From: CAZBSE01 sp964610385
Lineage (GTDB): Bacteria; Actinomycetota; Humimicrobiia; Humimicrobiales; Humimicrobiaceae
Assembly (NCBI GenBank): GCA_964610385.1
Contig: CAZSXW010000008.1
Location: 25,459 to 89,458 of the forward strand
Direction of reading: 5' to 3'
DNA length: 64,000 nucleotides
A model generated the notes under the pieces. That model worked only from the letters and a program-made list of their open reading frames with translations. It was not told where the DNA came from and did no database searches. Within the stretch, counting starts at the first letter, position 1. Each line of letters begins with the position of its first letter. Positions 9,321 through 17,913 of the stretch are shown piece by piece. Both the position numbers and the translations under genes were made by a program.

Positions 9321-10100
9321 ATGAGTATTGACTTGCTGATGGAACATCTGCAGGATCCCAGGAATGTATTATTGATCGCGGTAGCATTTCAATATTTGTT
9401 CTTCGCTGTTTTTCTATTCAGCCAGAGAAAAGCCAGATTTATTAGTAATAACCTGTTTGCGGCTTTCATGCTGTTTAACGGATGGGTTCTTGTAGGATTG
9501 TTTTTGATCAATTTCGAGAGTGTTCTGACGCGATTTACCTATCCTATTTTAATATCTGAAAACTCGATTTATTTTTTAATCCCCCCTATGTTTTTCTTAT
9601 ATGTTGTATCTCTTACCCGTAAGGATTTTGAATTTAAAGCAATCCACCTTGTCCATATCATCCCATTCGTGATAGATTTTATACATCTTACTGTAAGATA
9701 TTTCACCAACAGTTCTTTTTTCATAAGTAATATTATTTCCTATCAGTACTTTTTTAGTGCAGGTGAGCAGCTGATCCGTAACATAATCCTGAATGTGCAA
9801 TTCTTTGGTTATCTGATAGCTTCGTTATATGTCATAGAGATGTACAGACTACGGGTAGGCAAAATATTTTCTTCTATAAAAAAGATAGGACTGTCGTGGC
9901 TCAAAGTTGTCATCATATGTATGATGGTAATAAGGGTGTTAAATATTATAAACAGTTATATTTTGGGGCAGACCGGATTTCCCGGCTCGTTTTTGGCCTT
10001 TTCTCTACTGATAGGCCAGTATATCCTGGCAATTATCGTAATATATAAAGGTCCGCGGCAGCCTGCCGTTTTTCCGGAAGCTCATGAAAACTTGAAATAA
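9321..10100 (+). CDS. Seven-helix membrane protein, resembling the sensor half of membrane-bound AraC-type regulators
   Basis: The 259-residue product shows seven hydrophobic segments (about 17-34, 43-62, 74-98, 108-126, 145-170, 191-212, 222-243). The order and local motifs (FFLYVVSLTRKDF, then HLVHIIPFVIDF, and an ending YKGPRQPAVF) recall the N-terminal membrane domain of large AraC-family regulators, mostly known in Bacteroidetes, where the segment continues into a helix-turn-helix domain. Here the gene stops 16 residues after that point, so no DNA-binding part exists. GGAGG and AAAGGAA precede ATG 9321. Function is unknown; the family resemblance is from memory of motifs and should be treated as a hypothesis. 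Confidence 0.6.
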   Translation: MSIDLLMEHLQDPRNVLLIAVAFQYLFFAVFLFSQRKARFISNNLFAAFMLFNGWVLVGLFLINFESVLTRFTYPILISENSIYFLIPPMFFLYVVSLTRKDFEFKAIHLVHIIPFVIDFIHLTVRYFTNSSFFISNIISYQYFFSAGEQLIRNIILNVQFFGYLIASLYVIEMYRLRVGKIFSSIKKIGLSWLKVVIICMMVIRVLNIINSYILGQTGFPGSFLAFSLLIGQYILAIIVIYKGPRQPAVFPEAHENLK

Positions 10101-10130
10101 AATATAAGTAATTAAATACGGAGGTAGAAA

Positions 10131-10565
10131 ATGGGATTTTTTAGGAGAAGGAGTGAGAAGGGACAGAAAAAAGTATTATCTCCTGATGAAAAGAAAGAAC
10201 TTTCACTAAATTTATCGGACCTTCAATTTATAAGCATTCTAAAGCTCTCAGAAGAAGTAAAGAAGAGAGTAAGCGATGCAAGAGAAATGCTAAAGAAAAA
10301 GGCACTTGAAATATGTGGGACTGCACCCGGAACTGACGAATTCAAGGACATAGTAAGGATGCAGACACTTGTAAGCTCAGACCCAAAGACTGCGGAACTT
10401 ATAAGCCAGGCGAAAAGAACCTACAGGTGTGTTTACGGGCTCAATGTCGTTATGAGCTTTACCGGAAAAGAGATAGAGGAGATGATCGAATCTTCAAAAT
10501 CGATTCACGGTTCATGGGGAGATGATACGAGAAGTAAACTGTCAAAAGCAATAAGTGAAAAGTAG
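10131..10565 (+). CDS. Unknown small soluble protein
   Basis: I do not recognise this 144-residue protein. It starts with a basic segment (MGFFRRRSEKGQKK), followed by a mostly helical, charged body and no membrane segment or signal peptide. Two cysteines (in LEICGT and YRCVYG) are not arranged as a metal site. The upstream sequence TACGGAGGTAGAAAATG gives a strong ribosome-binding site, and codon use (AGA/AGG arginines) agrees with neighbours, so the gene is probably real. It lies 30 bases after the seven-helix gene and ends 11 bases before the 3' end of the convergent rpmB. A link to the membrane protein is possible but only positional. Confidence 0.6.
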   Translation: MGFFRRRSEKGQKKVLSPDEKKELSLNLSDLQFISILKLSEEVKKRVSDAREMLKKKALEICGTAPGTDEFKDIVRMQTLVSSDPKTAELISQAKRTYRCVYGLNVVMSFTGKEIEEMIESSKSIHGSWGDDTRSKLSKAISEK

Positions 10566-10576
10566 AGTGAATGGTT

Positions 10577-10768
10577 TTAAATTACTTTTTTGACCTTACC
10601 GGATTTAAGACATCTGGTACATATATTCATAACCCTGACTTTGCCCCTGTATTCGACCTTTGCCTTATGAATATTCGATTTGAAAGTCCTTTTGGTTTTT
10701 TTATGTGAATGGCTTACATTGTTTCCAGAAACTGTTTTTTTGCCGCAGATCTCACAAACACCTGACAT
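10577..10768 (-). CDS. rpmB: Ribosomal protein bL28
   Basis: This is the only gene confidently placed on the minus strand. The product is 63 residues with a zinc-ribbon form: CEIC (about 5-8) and CTRC near the C-terminus, plus the family segment SHSHKKTKRTFKSN. The open frame extends further upstream, but ATG at 10768 is preceded by GGGAGAGAAA and gives the family start MSGVCEICGK. bL28 is a component of the large ribosomal subunit. It is divergent from the fatty-acid-kinase-like gene, an adjacency (rpmB next to the DhaL-type gene) common in Gram-positive bacteria. Confidence 0.93.
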   Translation of the reverse strand: MSGVCEICGKKTVSGNNVSHSHKKTKRTFKSNIHKAKVEYRGKVRVMNICTRCLKSGKVKKVI

Positions 10769-11035
10769 TTTCTCTCCCGTATTCTCTCTTATGTTATAAA
10801 AATTGTATTGATCGTTCTCACTATATTCGACATAAGTCATAAATAAGTCAGCAAGGAATATTAGCATTTTATTATTTAATTTTCAAGTTAAGTAAATAGG
10901 TGAATAAAAATGGCAAGAAACAATTTTTATTAAAAATAGTCTTAATTTGTGTAAAAATATATTAAAATATCCATATCATCCAGGTTTAAATAGAACTGTA
11001 ATATTAAGTATTTTTAATTTTAACCGGAAGTAGAT
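10769..11035. other. Divergent intergenic region between rpmB and the fatty-acid-kinase-like gene
   Basis: These 267 bases are the longest non-coding stretch in the window. The sequence is very AT-rich and must hold promoters for both directions. On the minus strand a direct repeat of TGACTTAT lies near 10820-10845. On the plus strand TTGTGT (10947) and TAAAAT-like boxes near 10960-10970 are possible promoter elements but with poor spacing. I see no tRNA, riboswitch or terminator here. Confidence 0.4.
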
Positions 11036-12766
11036 ATGGCAAAGATAAATAATGAAAACCTAAAAAAAGTTGTTGATATAATACTAGAGAATTTTAAAAA
11101 AAACGAGGACAAGATCAATGACCTGAATGTGTTCCCTGTTCCGGATGGAGATACCGGGACCAATATGATGCTGACCCTTAAATCAGTCAGGGAAGAGCTT
11201 TTAAAACTTAAAGATTTTTCAGTAAAAAGTGTGTTGGATACGGCTTCTTTCGGTGCACTTATGGGTGCCAGGGGCAATTCAGGTGTGATATTGTCTCAGA
11301 TACTTAAAGGTTTTTTCGATATAATAATCAAGAGCGATAATTTAAATCTGGATGTATTAAGAGAAGCATTGAAATCTTCGAAAGACCTGGCCTATAGTTC
11401 CGTTCAGGATCCGACTGAGGGAACCATGCTCACAACTATCAAGGATATTTACAGGTTTGTGGAGGAACTGACAGACAACACGGAAAAAATAAAGTTGATA
11501 GAGCTTTTAGATAAGGTCATTTCCGAGGCTGAAAAATCTGTGGAGAGAAGCACCTTTCTTCTGCCGGTATTAAAAAAGGCCGATGTAGTGGATGCAGGAG
11601 CGCAGGGTATTTTGGACATATTAAAAGGAACCAGAATAGCCTTGGATAAAATCAATAGTGCCGACGGTGAATTGAAGAGGATAGCCGGTAGTGCCAAAAA
11701 AAACAGATCTTTAGAATCAAATGGTAAAGTCAGTATGGTAAGCGGTAATCCGGGAAGTAAGCCCAAAAGCGGTGCCGAAAAAACTGCCAAAGACAGATTG
11801 AAGGAAGTAAAGGCCGCTTACGATATTAAGTATACTTACTGTACCGAATTTCTGCTGAAGGGCAGTAAGATAGATGTAGAAAGACTGAAGGAGAAAATAG
11901 AGACTTTTGGCGATAGTGCAATGGTGGTTGGAAATGAAAGTCTGGTAAAAATACATGTTCATACCAATACCCCCCATAGAGTTTTAAAAAGGGCAATAAG
12001 GGAAGGATCCCTTCATGAGATCCAAATACATAATATGAAAGATCAGAGAGAAGAAGAAGTAGAGGAAATGGAAGGTGCCGGACAAAAAGCAGCGGAGGAA
12101 GTTAAAAAGAAAGCGGCATTAATAGCGGTTGCCAGTGGAGAAGAGCTTAAGGAGATCCTTAAAAGTATAGGGACAGATGTCATTGTCAGCGGCGGGCAGA
12201 GTATGAACCCGTCAGCATATGATATTGTAAAAGCCATAAACAGCACGGATGCAGCAGAAATTATCATATTCCCAAATAATAAAAATATTATACTTACCGC
12301 CAATCAGGCCAAGAAGATTGTAAGGGATAAGGAAATTCATGTGGTCCCGACTAAATCGATTCCAGCGGGGATATCTGCCATACTGAGTTATAATCCTGAT
12401 ACAGAGATAGAAGAAAACCTGAGCAATATGGAAGGAGCAGCCAGTAAAACCAAAAGCGGGGAGATAACAGCAGCAGTAAGGGATGCCAATCTAAAAGTGG
12501 GTGAAATAAAGAAAGGTGAATATATCGGGTTGTCCAACGGTAAATTAAAGGTGGTATCTGAGGATATCGTGGATGCCACTGTTGACCTTATAAGAGATGT
12601 TGCCGAAGGATCCGAGGAAGTCGTCACATTTTATACGGGATTGGATGCTTTACCTGAGGACATGGAAAACATCAAGAAAAGGCTTAAGAAATATTATCCC
12701 AAAATGGATGTAGAGATGCATAAAGGGGGACAACCTTTATACCCCTATATATTTTCGATAGAATAA
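11036..12766 (+). CDS. fakA: DhaL/DegV-associated kinase, FakA-like (fatty acid kinase ATP-binding subunit)
   Basis: The 576-residue protein has the YloV/FakA layout. An N-terminal DhaL nucleotide-binding domain shows NVFPVPDGDTGTNMM (31-45, metal-binding aspartates) and GARGNSGVILSQIL (about 78-91). A middle domain follows a low-complexity linker (about 225-255), and the C-terminal domain ends with HKGGQPLYPYIFSIE. In Firmicutes FakA phosphorylates fatty acids held by a DegV-type FakB, and the acyl-phosphate enters phospholipid synthesis through PlsY or PlsX. No FakB gene is in the window, but plsX is at 17.9 kb. The substrate is inferred from the family. Confidence 0.85.
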   Translation: MAKINNENLKKVVDIILENFKKNEDKINDLNVFPVPDGDTGTNMMLTLKSVREELLKLKDFSVKSVLDTASFGALMGARGNSGVILSQILKGFFDIIIKSDNLNLDVLREALKSSKDLAYSSVQDPTEGTMLTTIKDIYRFVEELTDNTEKIKLIELLDKVISEAEKSVERSTFLLPVLKKADVVDAGAQGILDILKGTRIALDKINSADGELKRIAGSAKKNRSLESNGKVSMVSGNPGSKPKSGAEKTAKDRLKEVKAAYDIKYTYCTEFLLKGSKIDVERLKEKIETFGDSAMVVGNESLVKIHVHTNTPHRVLKRAIREGSLHEIQIHNMKDQREEEVEEMEGAGQKAAEEVKKKAALIAVASGEELKEILKSIGTDVIVSGGQSMNPSAYDIVKAINSTDAAEIIIFPNNKNIILTANQAKKIVRDKEIHVVPTKSIPAGISAILSYNPDTEIEENLSNMEGAASKTKSGEITAAVRDANLKVGEIKKGEYIGLSNGKLKVVSEDIVDATVDLIRDVAEGSEEVVTFYTGLDALPEDMENIKKRLKKYYPKMDVEMHKGGQPLYPYIFSIE

Positions 12767-12787
12767 AACGTAAAACGGTGGTAAGCT

Positions 12788-13342
12788 ATTAGAATTATTT
12801 CCGGCAAATTCAAGGGTAGAAAATTAAAGCCTCCTTCGGATTTAAAAATAAGACCTACTCTGGATAATGTGAAAGAGAGCATTTTTAATGTTATCGGCGA
12901 TAGGATAGAAGATTCAAGTGTACTGGATCTTTTTTCGGGAACGGGATCGCTGGGAATTGAATCTTTAAGCAGGGGCTGTAGAGTAGCATATTTTGTGGAC
13001 AGAAGCCGCGAGTCAATAAATCTCATTAAGTATAATACCAGATTTATTAAAGATGCTGGCATGAAGTACAGAATAATAAGGAGCGATGTTTTAAAATATA
13101 TAAAATCGTATAGGGGCCTGAAGTGGGATATTATTTTTCTGGACCCACCATACAAAATTGAAAGTGGTATAATGAAGGAAATATTTGATATCCTGACGTA
13201 TAAGAGAATTACCTGGCCTGATTCTCTTATTATATATGAGTACTTTTTTAAAAAAGATACCGGTGCAGAGATAGAAAATTTGAAGAAGATAAAAGAGTCG
13301 AATTTCGGAGATAAAAAAGTAATCTATCTCTCGCCGTGTTAA
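12788..13342 (+). CDS. rsmD: 16S rRNA (guanine966-N2) methyltransferase RsmD, probable ATT start
   Basis: The protein (about 184 residues) has the conserved N-terminus RIISGKFKGRKLKPP, RPTLDNVKESIFN, the SAM loop DLFSGTGSLGIE (about 47-58) and the catalytic LDPPY (about 118-122). These N-terminal residues lie upstream of any ATG, GTG or TTG in frame. An in-frame TAA stop is at 12782-12784, so translation must begin in the two codons before AGA 12791. ATT at 12788 is the only plausible start, with GGTGGT at 12777-12782 at a spacing of 5. The next usual start, GTG 12869, would remove 27 conserved residues. It is followed by coaD, a common pair. Confidence 0.88.
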   Translation: MRIISGKFKGRKLKPPSDLKIRPTLDNVKESIFNVIGDRIEDSSVLDLFSGTGSLGIESLSRGCRVAYFVDRSRESINLIKYNTRFIKDAGMKYRIIRSDVLKYIKSYRGLKWDIIFLDPPYKIESGIMKEIFDILTYKRITWPDSLIIYEYFFKKDTGAEIENLKKIKESNFGDKKVIYLSPC

Positions 13343-13366
13343 ATTATAAAAGATAGGGTTTATATT

Positions 13367-13855
13367 ATGGAGAAAATAGCAATATGTCCGGGGACCTACG
13401 ACCCTCTGACAGAAGGACATAAGGATATTATTAAGAGATGTTCGAAGATTTTTTCCAAAGTGATAGTTGCTGTATCAAAGAACAACAGGAAGAAACCTTT
13501 TTACTCTATAGATAAGAGGGTTGATTTTGTAAAGAGGTCCCTCCGAGACCTTGATAATATAGAAGTAGTAACTTTTGAAGGGCTTCTGGTGGATCTTGCC
13601 AAGAAGAAAAATGCATCTGTGATAGTAAAGGGTCTGAGGGCTATATCGGATTTTGAATACGAGTTTCAAATGGCGCAGATAAACAAGAAACTAAATCCGG
13701 AAGTGGAGACCATGTTTATGGTGACCAACCCTAAGTTTGCCTACCTCAGTTCCAGTGCAGTAAAAGAGGTGGCAGGTTTTAGGGGTTGCATAAAAGGGCT
13801 GGTCCCGAATGAGATAGAAAAGGATATCTCGGAAAGTTATAAGAAAAATGATTAA
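13367..13855 (+). CDS. coaD: Pantetheine-phosphate adenylyltransferase
   Basis: This enzyme adenylates 4'-phosphopantetheine, the fourth step of CoA synthesis. The 162-residue product has the nucleotidyltransferase motif GTYDPLTEGH (9-18), the substrate segment VKGLRAISDFEYEFQMAQIN and the second nucleotide motif YLSSSAVKEVA in place of the usual ISSTxVRE. Length is normal. It follows rsmD by 24 bases. The ATG at 13367 has only a weak AGGG-type ribosome-binding site. Confidence 0.95.
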   Translation: MEKIAICPGTYDPLTEGHKDIIKRCSKIFSKVIVAVSKNNRKKPFYSIDKRVDFVKRSLRDLDNIEVVTFEGLLVDLAKKKNASVIVKGLRAISDFEYEFQMAQINKKLNPEVETMFMVTNPKFAYLSSSAVKEVAGFRGCIKGLVPNEIEKDISESYKKND

Positions 13856-13880
13856 TTAAAAAAAGGACATGGAGCACGGT

Positions 13881-14342
13881 ATGAATGTAATTGACATTGT
13901 AGACAGAATAGAAGAATTTCTGGAAAAGTGTAAAAGAATCCCGTTTTCATCTAATATAATTGTCAATGAAAACGAGATATTCGATCTGCTGGACGAACTA
14001 AGAAGTGTGATGCCTGAAGAATTCAAGCAGTCCAGATGGATTGTAAAGGAAAGAGAGAACATGATCGAGGAAGCAAAAAGATATTCTGAAAGGATAGTAT
14101 CGGAATCAAGAGAAAAAGCTAAGATACTGGTAAGCGAGACCGAGGTATTAAAAAATGCCAACAGGGAGTCGGAAGAAATAATGTCTGCAGCAGAAGCAAA
14201 AGCAAGGACAATCAGACTGGAAGCTGAGGATTATGCGGACGAGAAACTTGCCAACCTGGAGGCAGTGCTGCATAAACTGATAACGGCGATTGAAAGGGGA
14301 AGGGAACAGTTTAGAAAAAGTGTAGATTCTGGAGAGAAATAA
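13881..14342 (+). CDS. DivIVA/SepIVA-like coiled-coil protein
   Basis: The 153-residue product has a short N-terminal region with a hydrophobic heptad (IVDRIEEFLEKCKRIPFS) and a long Glu/Lys/Ala coiled coil (about 55-150, with IMSAAEAKARTIRLEAEDYADEK). This form resembles ATP-synthase-b-like or DivIVA-type scaffold proteins. In mycobacteria the division factor SepIVA lies at a similar place, upstream of rpmF and rnc, which supports a cell-envelope or division scaffold role. ATG 13881 is preferred over ATG 13869 because GGAG (13871-13874) lies six bases before it. The DUF177 gene that usually sits between this gene and rpmF is absent. Confidence 0.6.
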   Translation: MNVIDIVDRIEEFLEKCKRIPFSSNIIVNENEIFDLLDELRSVMPEEFKQSRWIVKERENMIEEAKRYSERIVSESREKAKILVSETEVLKNANRESEEIMSAAEAKARTIRLEAEDYADEKLANLEAVLHKLITAIERGREQFRKSVDSGEK

Positions 14343-14348
14343 TATTTA

Positions 14349-14376
14349 TTGAATAATTACTATATTATGTTATATT
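14349..14376 (+). promoter_or_regulatory. Probable promoter for rpmF operon
   Basis: TTGAAT (14349-14354) and TATATT (14371-14376) are separated by 16 bases, and the -10 box is preceded by TGT, an extended -10 feature. It lies in the 92-base AT-rich gap before rpmF, the only sizeable gap in this part. Expected start of transcription is near 14383. Confidence 0.5.
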
Positions 14377-14434
14377 AAGATGTTTATTTTTTTATAAAAA
14401 GTCAATAAGGATATAAAAAGTAGGAGGAAAAGCA

Positions 14435-14701
14435 TTGGCGGTCCCCAAGAGAAAAACATCGAAATCTAAAAGAGACAAGCGCAGGACCCATCATAAATTA
14501 AAATTACTCTCAATAGTGGAGTGTCCAAGATGTCACAGTAAAAAGATCTCACACAGAGTTTGTGAGAACTGTGGATATTATGCTGAACATGAGATTATAA
14601 TATTCGAAGAAAAAGGCAAAGAAAAAGGCAGAGAAAAAAGCAGAGAAAAGGGTAAAGTAAAAGGCAAGAAAGAAACCACGGAAGCAAGCAAGAAAAAATG
14701 A
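14435..14701 (+). CDS. rpmF: Ribosomal protein bL32 with long basic tail
   Basis: The first 60 residues are a typical bL32: MAVPKRKTSKSKRDKRRTHH, followed by the zinc ribbon CPRC...CENCG. The protein then continues for about 28 residues of alternating Lys/Glu/Gly (EEKGKEKGREK and similar), giving 88 residues against the usual 55-65. Start is TTG 14435 with AGGAGG six bases upstream. The last codons overlap an ATG of the next frame. Similar Lys/Glu-rich extensions occur in rpsB and infB of this window. Confidence 0.93.
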   Translation: MAVPKRKTSKSKRDKRRTHHKLKLLSIVECPRCHSKKISHRVCENCGYYAEHEIIIFEEKGKEKGREKSREKGKVKGKKETTEASKKK

Positions 14702-14730
14702 GTCATATAACTGAAATTGGAGGCTGTGAT

Positions 14731-16833
14731 TTGAGTTTGCGCCATCTTTTTTGTCCCAAGTCTGTAGCAGTAATAGGAGCGGCAAGAGAGGAAGAAAAAG
14801 TAGGCCACATTATCCTTAACAACATAATAAGTTCAGGATACAAGGGCAAAATTTTCCCCATAAATCCAAAAGCAAAGAAAGTATGCGGTGTAGATTGCTA
14901 TTCATCGATTCTTGATGTCCCAGGTGATATTGATCTGGCTATAATAGTGATACCTTCGGCACTTGTGATAGGAGTCCTTGAAGAGTGCTCAAAAAAGAAT
15001 GTAAAGTGGTCTATTATTATTTCTTCAGGATTTAAGGAATCCGGAATAGACGGAGTGAGAAGAGAGAGGCAGCTGATCGAAAAGGCAAAAGCTTTTGGCA
15101 TCAGGATACTTGGTCCAAACTGTCTCGGCATAATAGACACAAACTGTCCTATAAATGCTTCTTTTTCATCCAGTATGCCCCCCAGGGGTAATATAGGTTT
15201 TATATCGCAATCAGGAGCACTTGGAGTCGCAGTACTGGATTGGGCGAAGACAAATAATATCGGATTTTCAAAATTTGTATCCCTGGGCAATAAAGCTGAT
15301 ATATCGGAGAACGATTTTATTGAAAAATGGCAGAATGAGAGTGACACCGGTATCATTACTGCCTATCTCGAGGGGATAAAATACGGGAGGGAGTTTATAG
15401 AGATATCTTCGAAAGTCACCAAAAAGAAACCCATAATTGTAATAAAATCCGGTAATACAGATGCCGGAGCCAGAGCTGTGTCTTCTCATACCGGGACACT
15501 TGCCGGTTCAGCAAGAGCTTATGAAGCAGCCTTCAAACAAGCAGGGATAATAAGAGCATATACTATAAGAGATCTTTTTAACTATGCTTCTGCTTTTTCT
15601 TATCAGCCATTGCCTAAAGGTAAAAAAGTTGCCATAATAACAAATGCGGGCGGACCGGGTATTATGGCTACTGACGCGTGTGAGAAAAATAATATACCAC
15701 TAGCCGGTTTTGAAAATAAGACTATAGAAGATTTGAAAAAATTTTTACCAAAGGCAGCCAATCTATATAATCCTGTTGACATATTAGGTGATGCTCTGGC
15801 AGACAGGTATAAAAAAACACTGGAAGTCATAATGGCGGATAGTAATGTTGATGCCGTGGCGGTACTTCTTACGCCACAAGGCATGACTCAATCTTTAGAA
15901 ACAGCCAGGGCGGTCGTACAGGTAATAAAAAACAGCGGAAATTCTGTTCCGGTCCTGACAAGTTTTATGGGCGGCATCAGAGTAGAGAAAGCAGTAGAGT
16001 TTTTAGCCGGGAAAAATATACCTAATTTTAAAATTCCTGAAGAGGCAGTGAACACATTAAAAGTTATGATTGATTATACGGAGTGGAAGTCACAGGAGAT
16101 CTTTAGTATTGAAAAATTTAGTGTTGATAGCCGAAGAGTCGGGGAGATATTTGAAAAGTGCCGCTGTGAAGGCAGGACTGAACTGGGAGAGATGGAATCA
16201 CGGGAGATCCTGAAAATATATAACATTAGAATACCAAAAGCGGAGCTTGCGCGTGATATTGGAGAAGCCAGGCAAATAGCAAAAAAAATAGGGTATCCAC
16301 TGGTGCTGAAGATAGCTTCTCCTAATATTCTGCATAAAACGGATGTAGGTGGGGTCAGAGTAGGTATAGAGGATGAAAAGGATCTGGAAGAAAATTATGA
16401 TCGGATTCTTTTTAATGTAAAAAAATATATGCCCGATGCCAATATACGCGGTGTTTTAGTCCAGGAATTTATTGAGGATAAAAAAGAGACTATAATCGGA
16501 ATGAGTGAGGATCCCCAGTTTGGACCACTGATAATGTTCGGGCTGGGTGGGATATACGTTGAAGCACTTAGGGATGTTTCTTTTAGAATCGCACCTGTAA
16601 GCAGAAAGGCTGCTTCTGAGATGGTGGATGAGATCAAGGCAGTAAAGCTACTTAAAGGTGTCAGGGGTGAGAATCCTTCAGATATTGACAGTATAATTGA
16701 TATTATACTTAAGGTATCGCAGCTGGTAACAGATTTTCCTGAAATAATGGAAATGGATATAAACCCACTGTTTGTAAAAAGGCAGGGGGAAGGTTCTATA
16801 GCCGGGGATGCAAGAATAAGAATAGGAGGTTAA
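14731..16833 (+). CDS. ADP-forming acyl-CoA (acetyl-CoA) synthetase, fused alpha-beta subunits
   Basis: This enzyme type interconverts acyl-CoA, ADP and phosphate with acid, CoA and ATP, conserving energy from thioesters. The single chain (about 700 residues) has the CoA-binding domain (LFCPKSVAVIGAA at the start), two succinyl-CoA-ligase-like domains with GFISQSGALG and the phospho-histidine motif SHTGTLAGS (His near 253), and a C-terminal ATP-grasp domain (HKTDVGGVRVGI, GLGGIYVE). TTG 14731 is chosen because GGAGG precedes it by seven bases and the protein then begins like its relatives; ATG 14698, overlapping the rpmF stop, is the alternative. The position between rpmF and plsX is unusual. 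Substrate is uncertain. Confidence 0.9.
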   Translation: MSLRHLFCPKSVAVIGAAREEEKVGHIILNNIISSGYKGKIFPINPKAKKVCGVDCYSSILDVPGDIDLAIIVIPSALVIGVLEECSKKNVKWSIIISSGFKESGIDGVRRERQLIEKAKAFGIRILGPNCLGIIDTNCPINASFSSSMPPRGNIGFISQSGALGVAVLDWAKTNNIGFSKFVSLGNKADISENDFIEKWQNESDTGIITAYLEGIKYGREFIEISSKVTKKKPIIVIKSGNTDAGARAVSSHTGTLAGSARAYEAAFKQAGIIRAYTIRDLFNYASAFSYQPLPKGKKVAIITNAGGPGIMATDACEKNNIPLAGFENKTIEDLKKFLPKAANLYNPVDILGDALADRYKKTLEVIMADSNVDAVAVLLTPQGMTQSLETARAVVQVIKNSGNSVPVLTSFMGGIRVEKAVEFLAGKNIPNFKIPEEAVNTLKVMIDYTEWKSQEIFSIEKFSVDSRRVGEIFEKCRCEGRTELGEMESREILKIYNIRIPKAELARDIGEARQIAKKIGYPLVLKIASPNILHKTDVGGVRVGIEDEKDLEENYDRILFNVKKYMPDANIRGVLVQEFIEDKKETIIGMSEDPQFGPLIMFGLGGIYVEALRDVSFRIAPVSRKAASEMVDEIKAVKLLKGVRGENPSDIDSIIDIILKVSQLVTDFPEIMEMDINPLFVKRQGEGSIAGDARIRIGG

Positions 16834-16834
16834 A

Positions 16835-17896
16835 ATGATTCCTTTATTTTTTATTTCAAATCAGCCTTTTTCCGGTAAGAGTTCAATGTGTGTTGGTGTA
16901 GGAAAATTATTTGCCGAAAAAGGACTAAAAGTGGGATATATGAAACCGGTAGGTACACTACCGACCCGGGTAGGAGGAATAACCACGGATGAAGACGCTC
17001 AGTATATTTCCGATATTCTCGGTGTCAAGGAGGAACTCGAGGATATATGTCCCATCGTACTGACACAGCAGTACAACAGGGAGGGTCTTAAGGATAAGAA
17101 TTTTTCCAAGGGATTTATGGATGTTATTAAAAAATCTTATGACAGGATCCAGAAGGGTAAGGATATCATAATTTTAGAGGGAGCCAAGAGCGTTGAGGAC
17201 GGATACTTTCTAGGGATATCTTCGGATAAAATATGCGAGAGTCTGGGAGCCAAGGCAGTTATGGTGATGAAATACAGTTCTGAGATAGTGGATCAGATCC
17301 TTTATGCCAAGCAGTTTCTGGGTAGCTGCGTGGCAGGAATAATTATAAACTGGGTCCCAAGAAGTCAGCTGGAATATGTCGAGGAACTGATAGTGCCGTT
17401 CCTGGTGAAAAACAAGATAGAAGTTTTTGGCTATATTGTATCGGATAAAATGCTGTCTTCGGTAAGCATAAAGGAGATGTCCGAGCTTTTGGGAGGACAG
17501 ATAATCTGTGCGCAGGATAAGGTCGAAGAACTTGTCGAGACATTTATGGTCGGTGCGATGGGTCAGGAGCAGGCTCTTAAATTTTTTAGAAGGAAAGCAA
17601 ATAAAGCAGTTATAACCGGAGGAGACAGGGCTGATGTTCAACTGGCTGCCCTTGAAACTCCCACCAAGTGCCTTATACTTACCGGTAATTTTCAGCCGAG
17701 TACTGTAGTTTTAGGAAGAGCCGAAGAACTGGGTGTCCCGATGATCCTGGTTAATTTTGACACCCTTACCGCAGTGGAGAAAGTGGGAGAGATAATCGGT
17801 CATGTAAGATTTCACGAGATCAAAAAGATAGACAAGATAGTCGATGTAGTAAGAGAGTACGTCGATATAAAAAAATTGATGGAAATTTCAAAATAA
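16835..17896 (+). CDS. P-loop (BioD-like) and DRTGG-domain protein, phosphotransacetylase N-terminal-like
   Basis: The 353-residue protein resembles the N-terminal regulatory half of large phosphotransacetylases. It has an N-terminal BioD/CobB-like ATPase domain with FSGKSS (about 12-17) and a central to C-terminal DRTGG domain (IKEMSELLGGQIICAQ, with KAVITGGDRADVQLAAL). No phosphotransacetylase catalytic domain follows. AGGAGG lies six bases before ATG 16835, and the gene begins two bases after the acyl-CoA synthetase stop. Such proteins are often encoded next to ADP-forming acetyl-CoA synthetases, so a regulatory or sensing role in acyl-CoA energy metabolism is inferred. Confidence 0.8.
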   Translation: MIPLFFISNQPFSGKSSMCVGVGKLFAEKGLKVGYMKPVGTLPTRVGGITTDEDAQYISDILGVKEELEDICPIVLTQQYNREGLKDKNFSKGFMDVIKKSYDRIQKGKDIIILEGAKSVEDGYFLGISSDKICESLGAKAVMVMKYSSEIVDQILYAKQFLGSCVAGIIINWVPRSQLEYVEELIVPFLVKNKIEVFGYIVSDKMLSSVSIKEMSELLGGQIICAQDKVEELVETFMVGAMGQEQALKFFRRKANKAVITGGDRADVQLAALETPTKCLILTGNFQPSTVVLGRAEELGVPMILVNFDTLTAVEKVGEIIGHVRFHEIKKIDKIVDVVREYVDIKKLMEISK

Positions 17897-17913
17897 TATG
17901 ATTTTTATATAAC

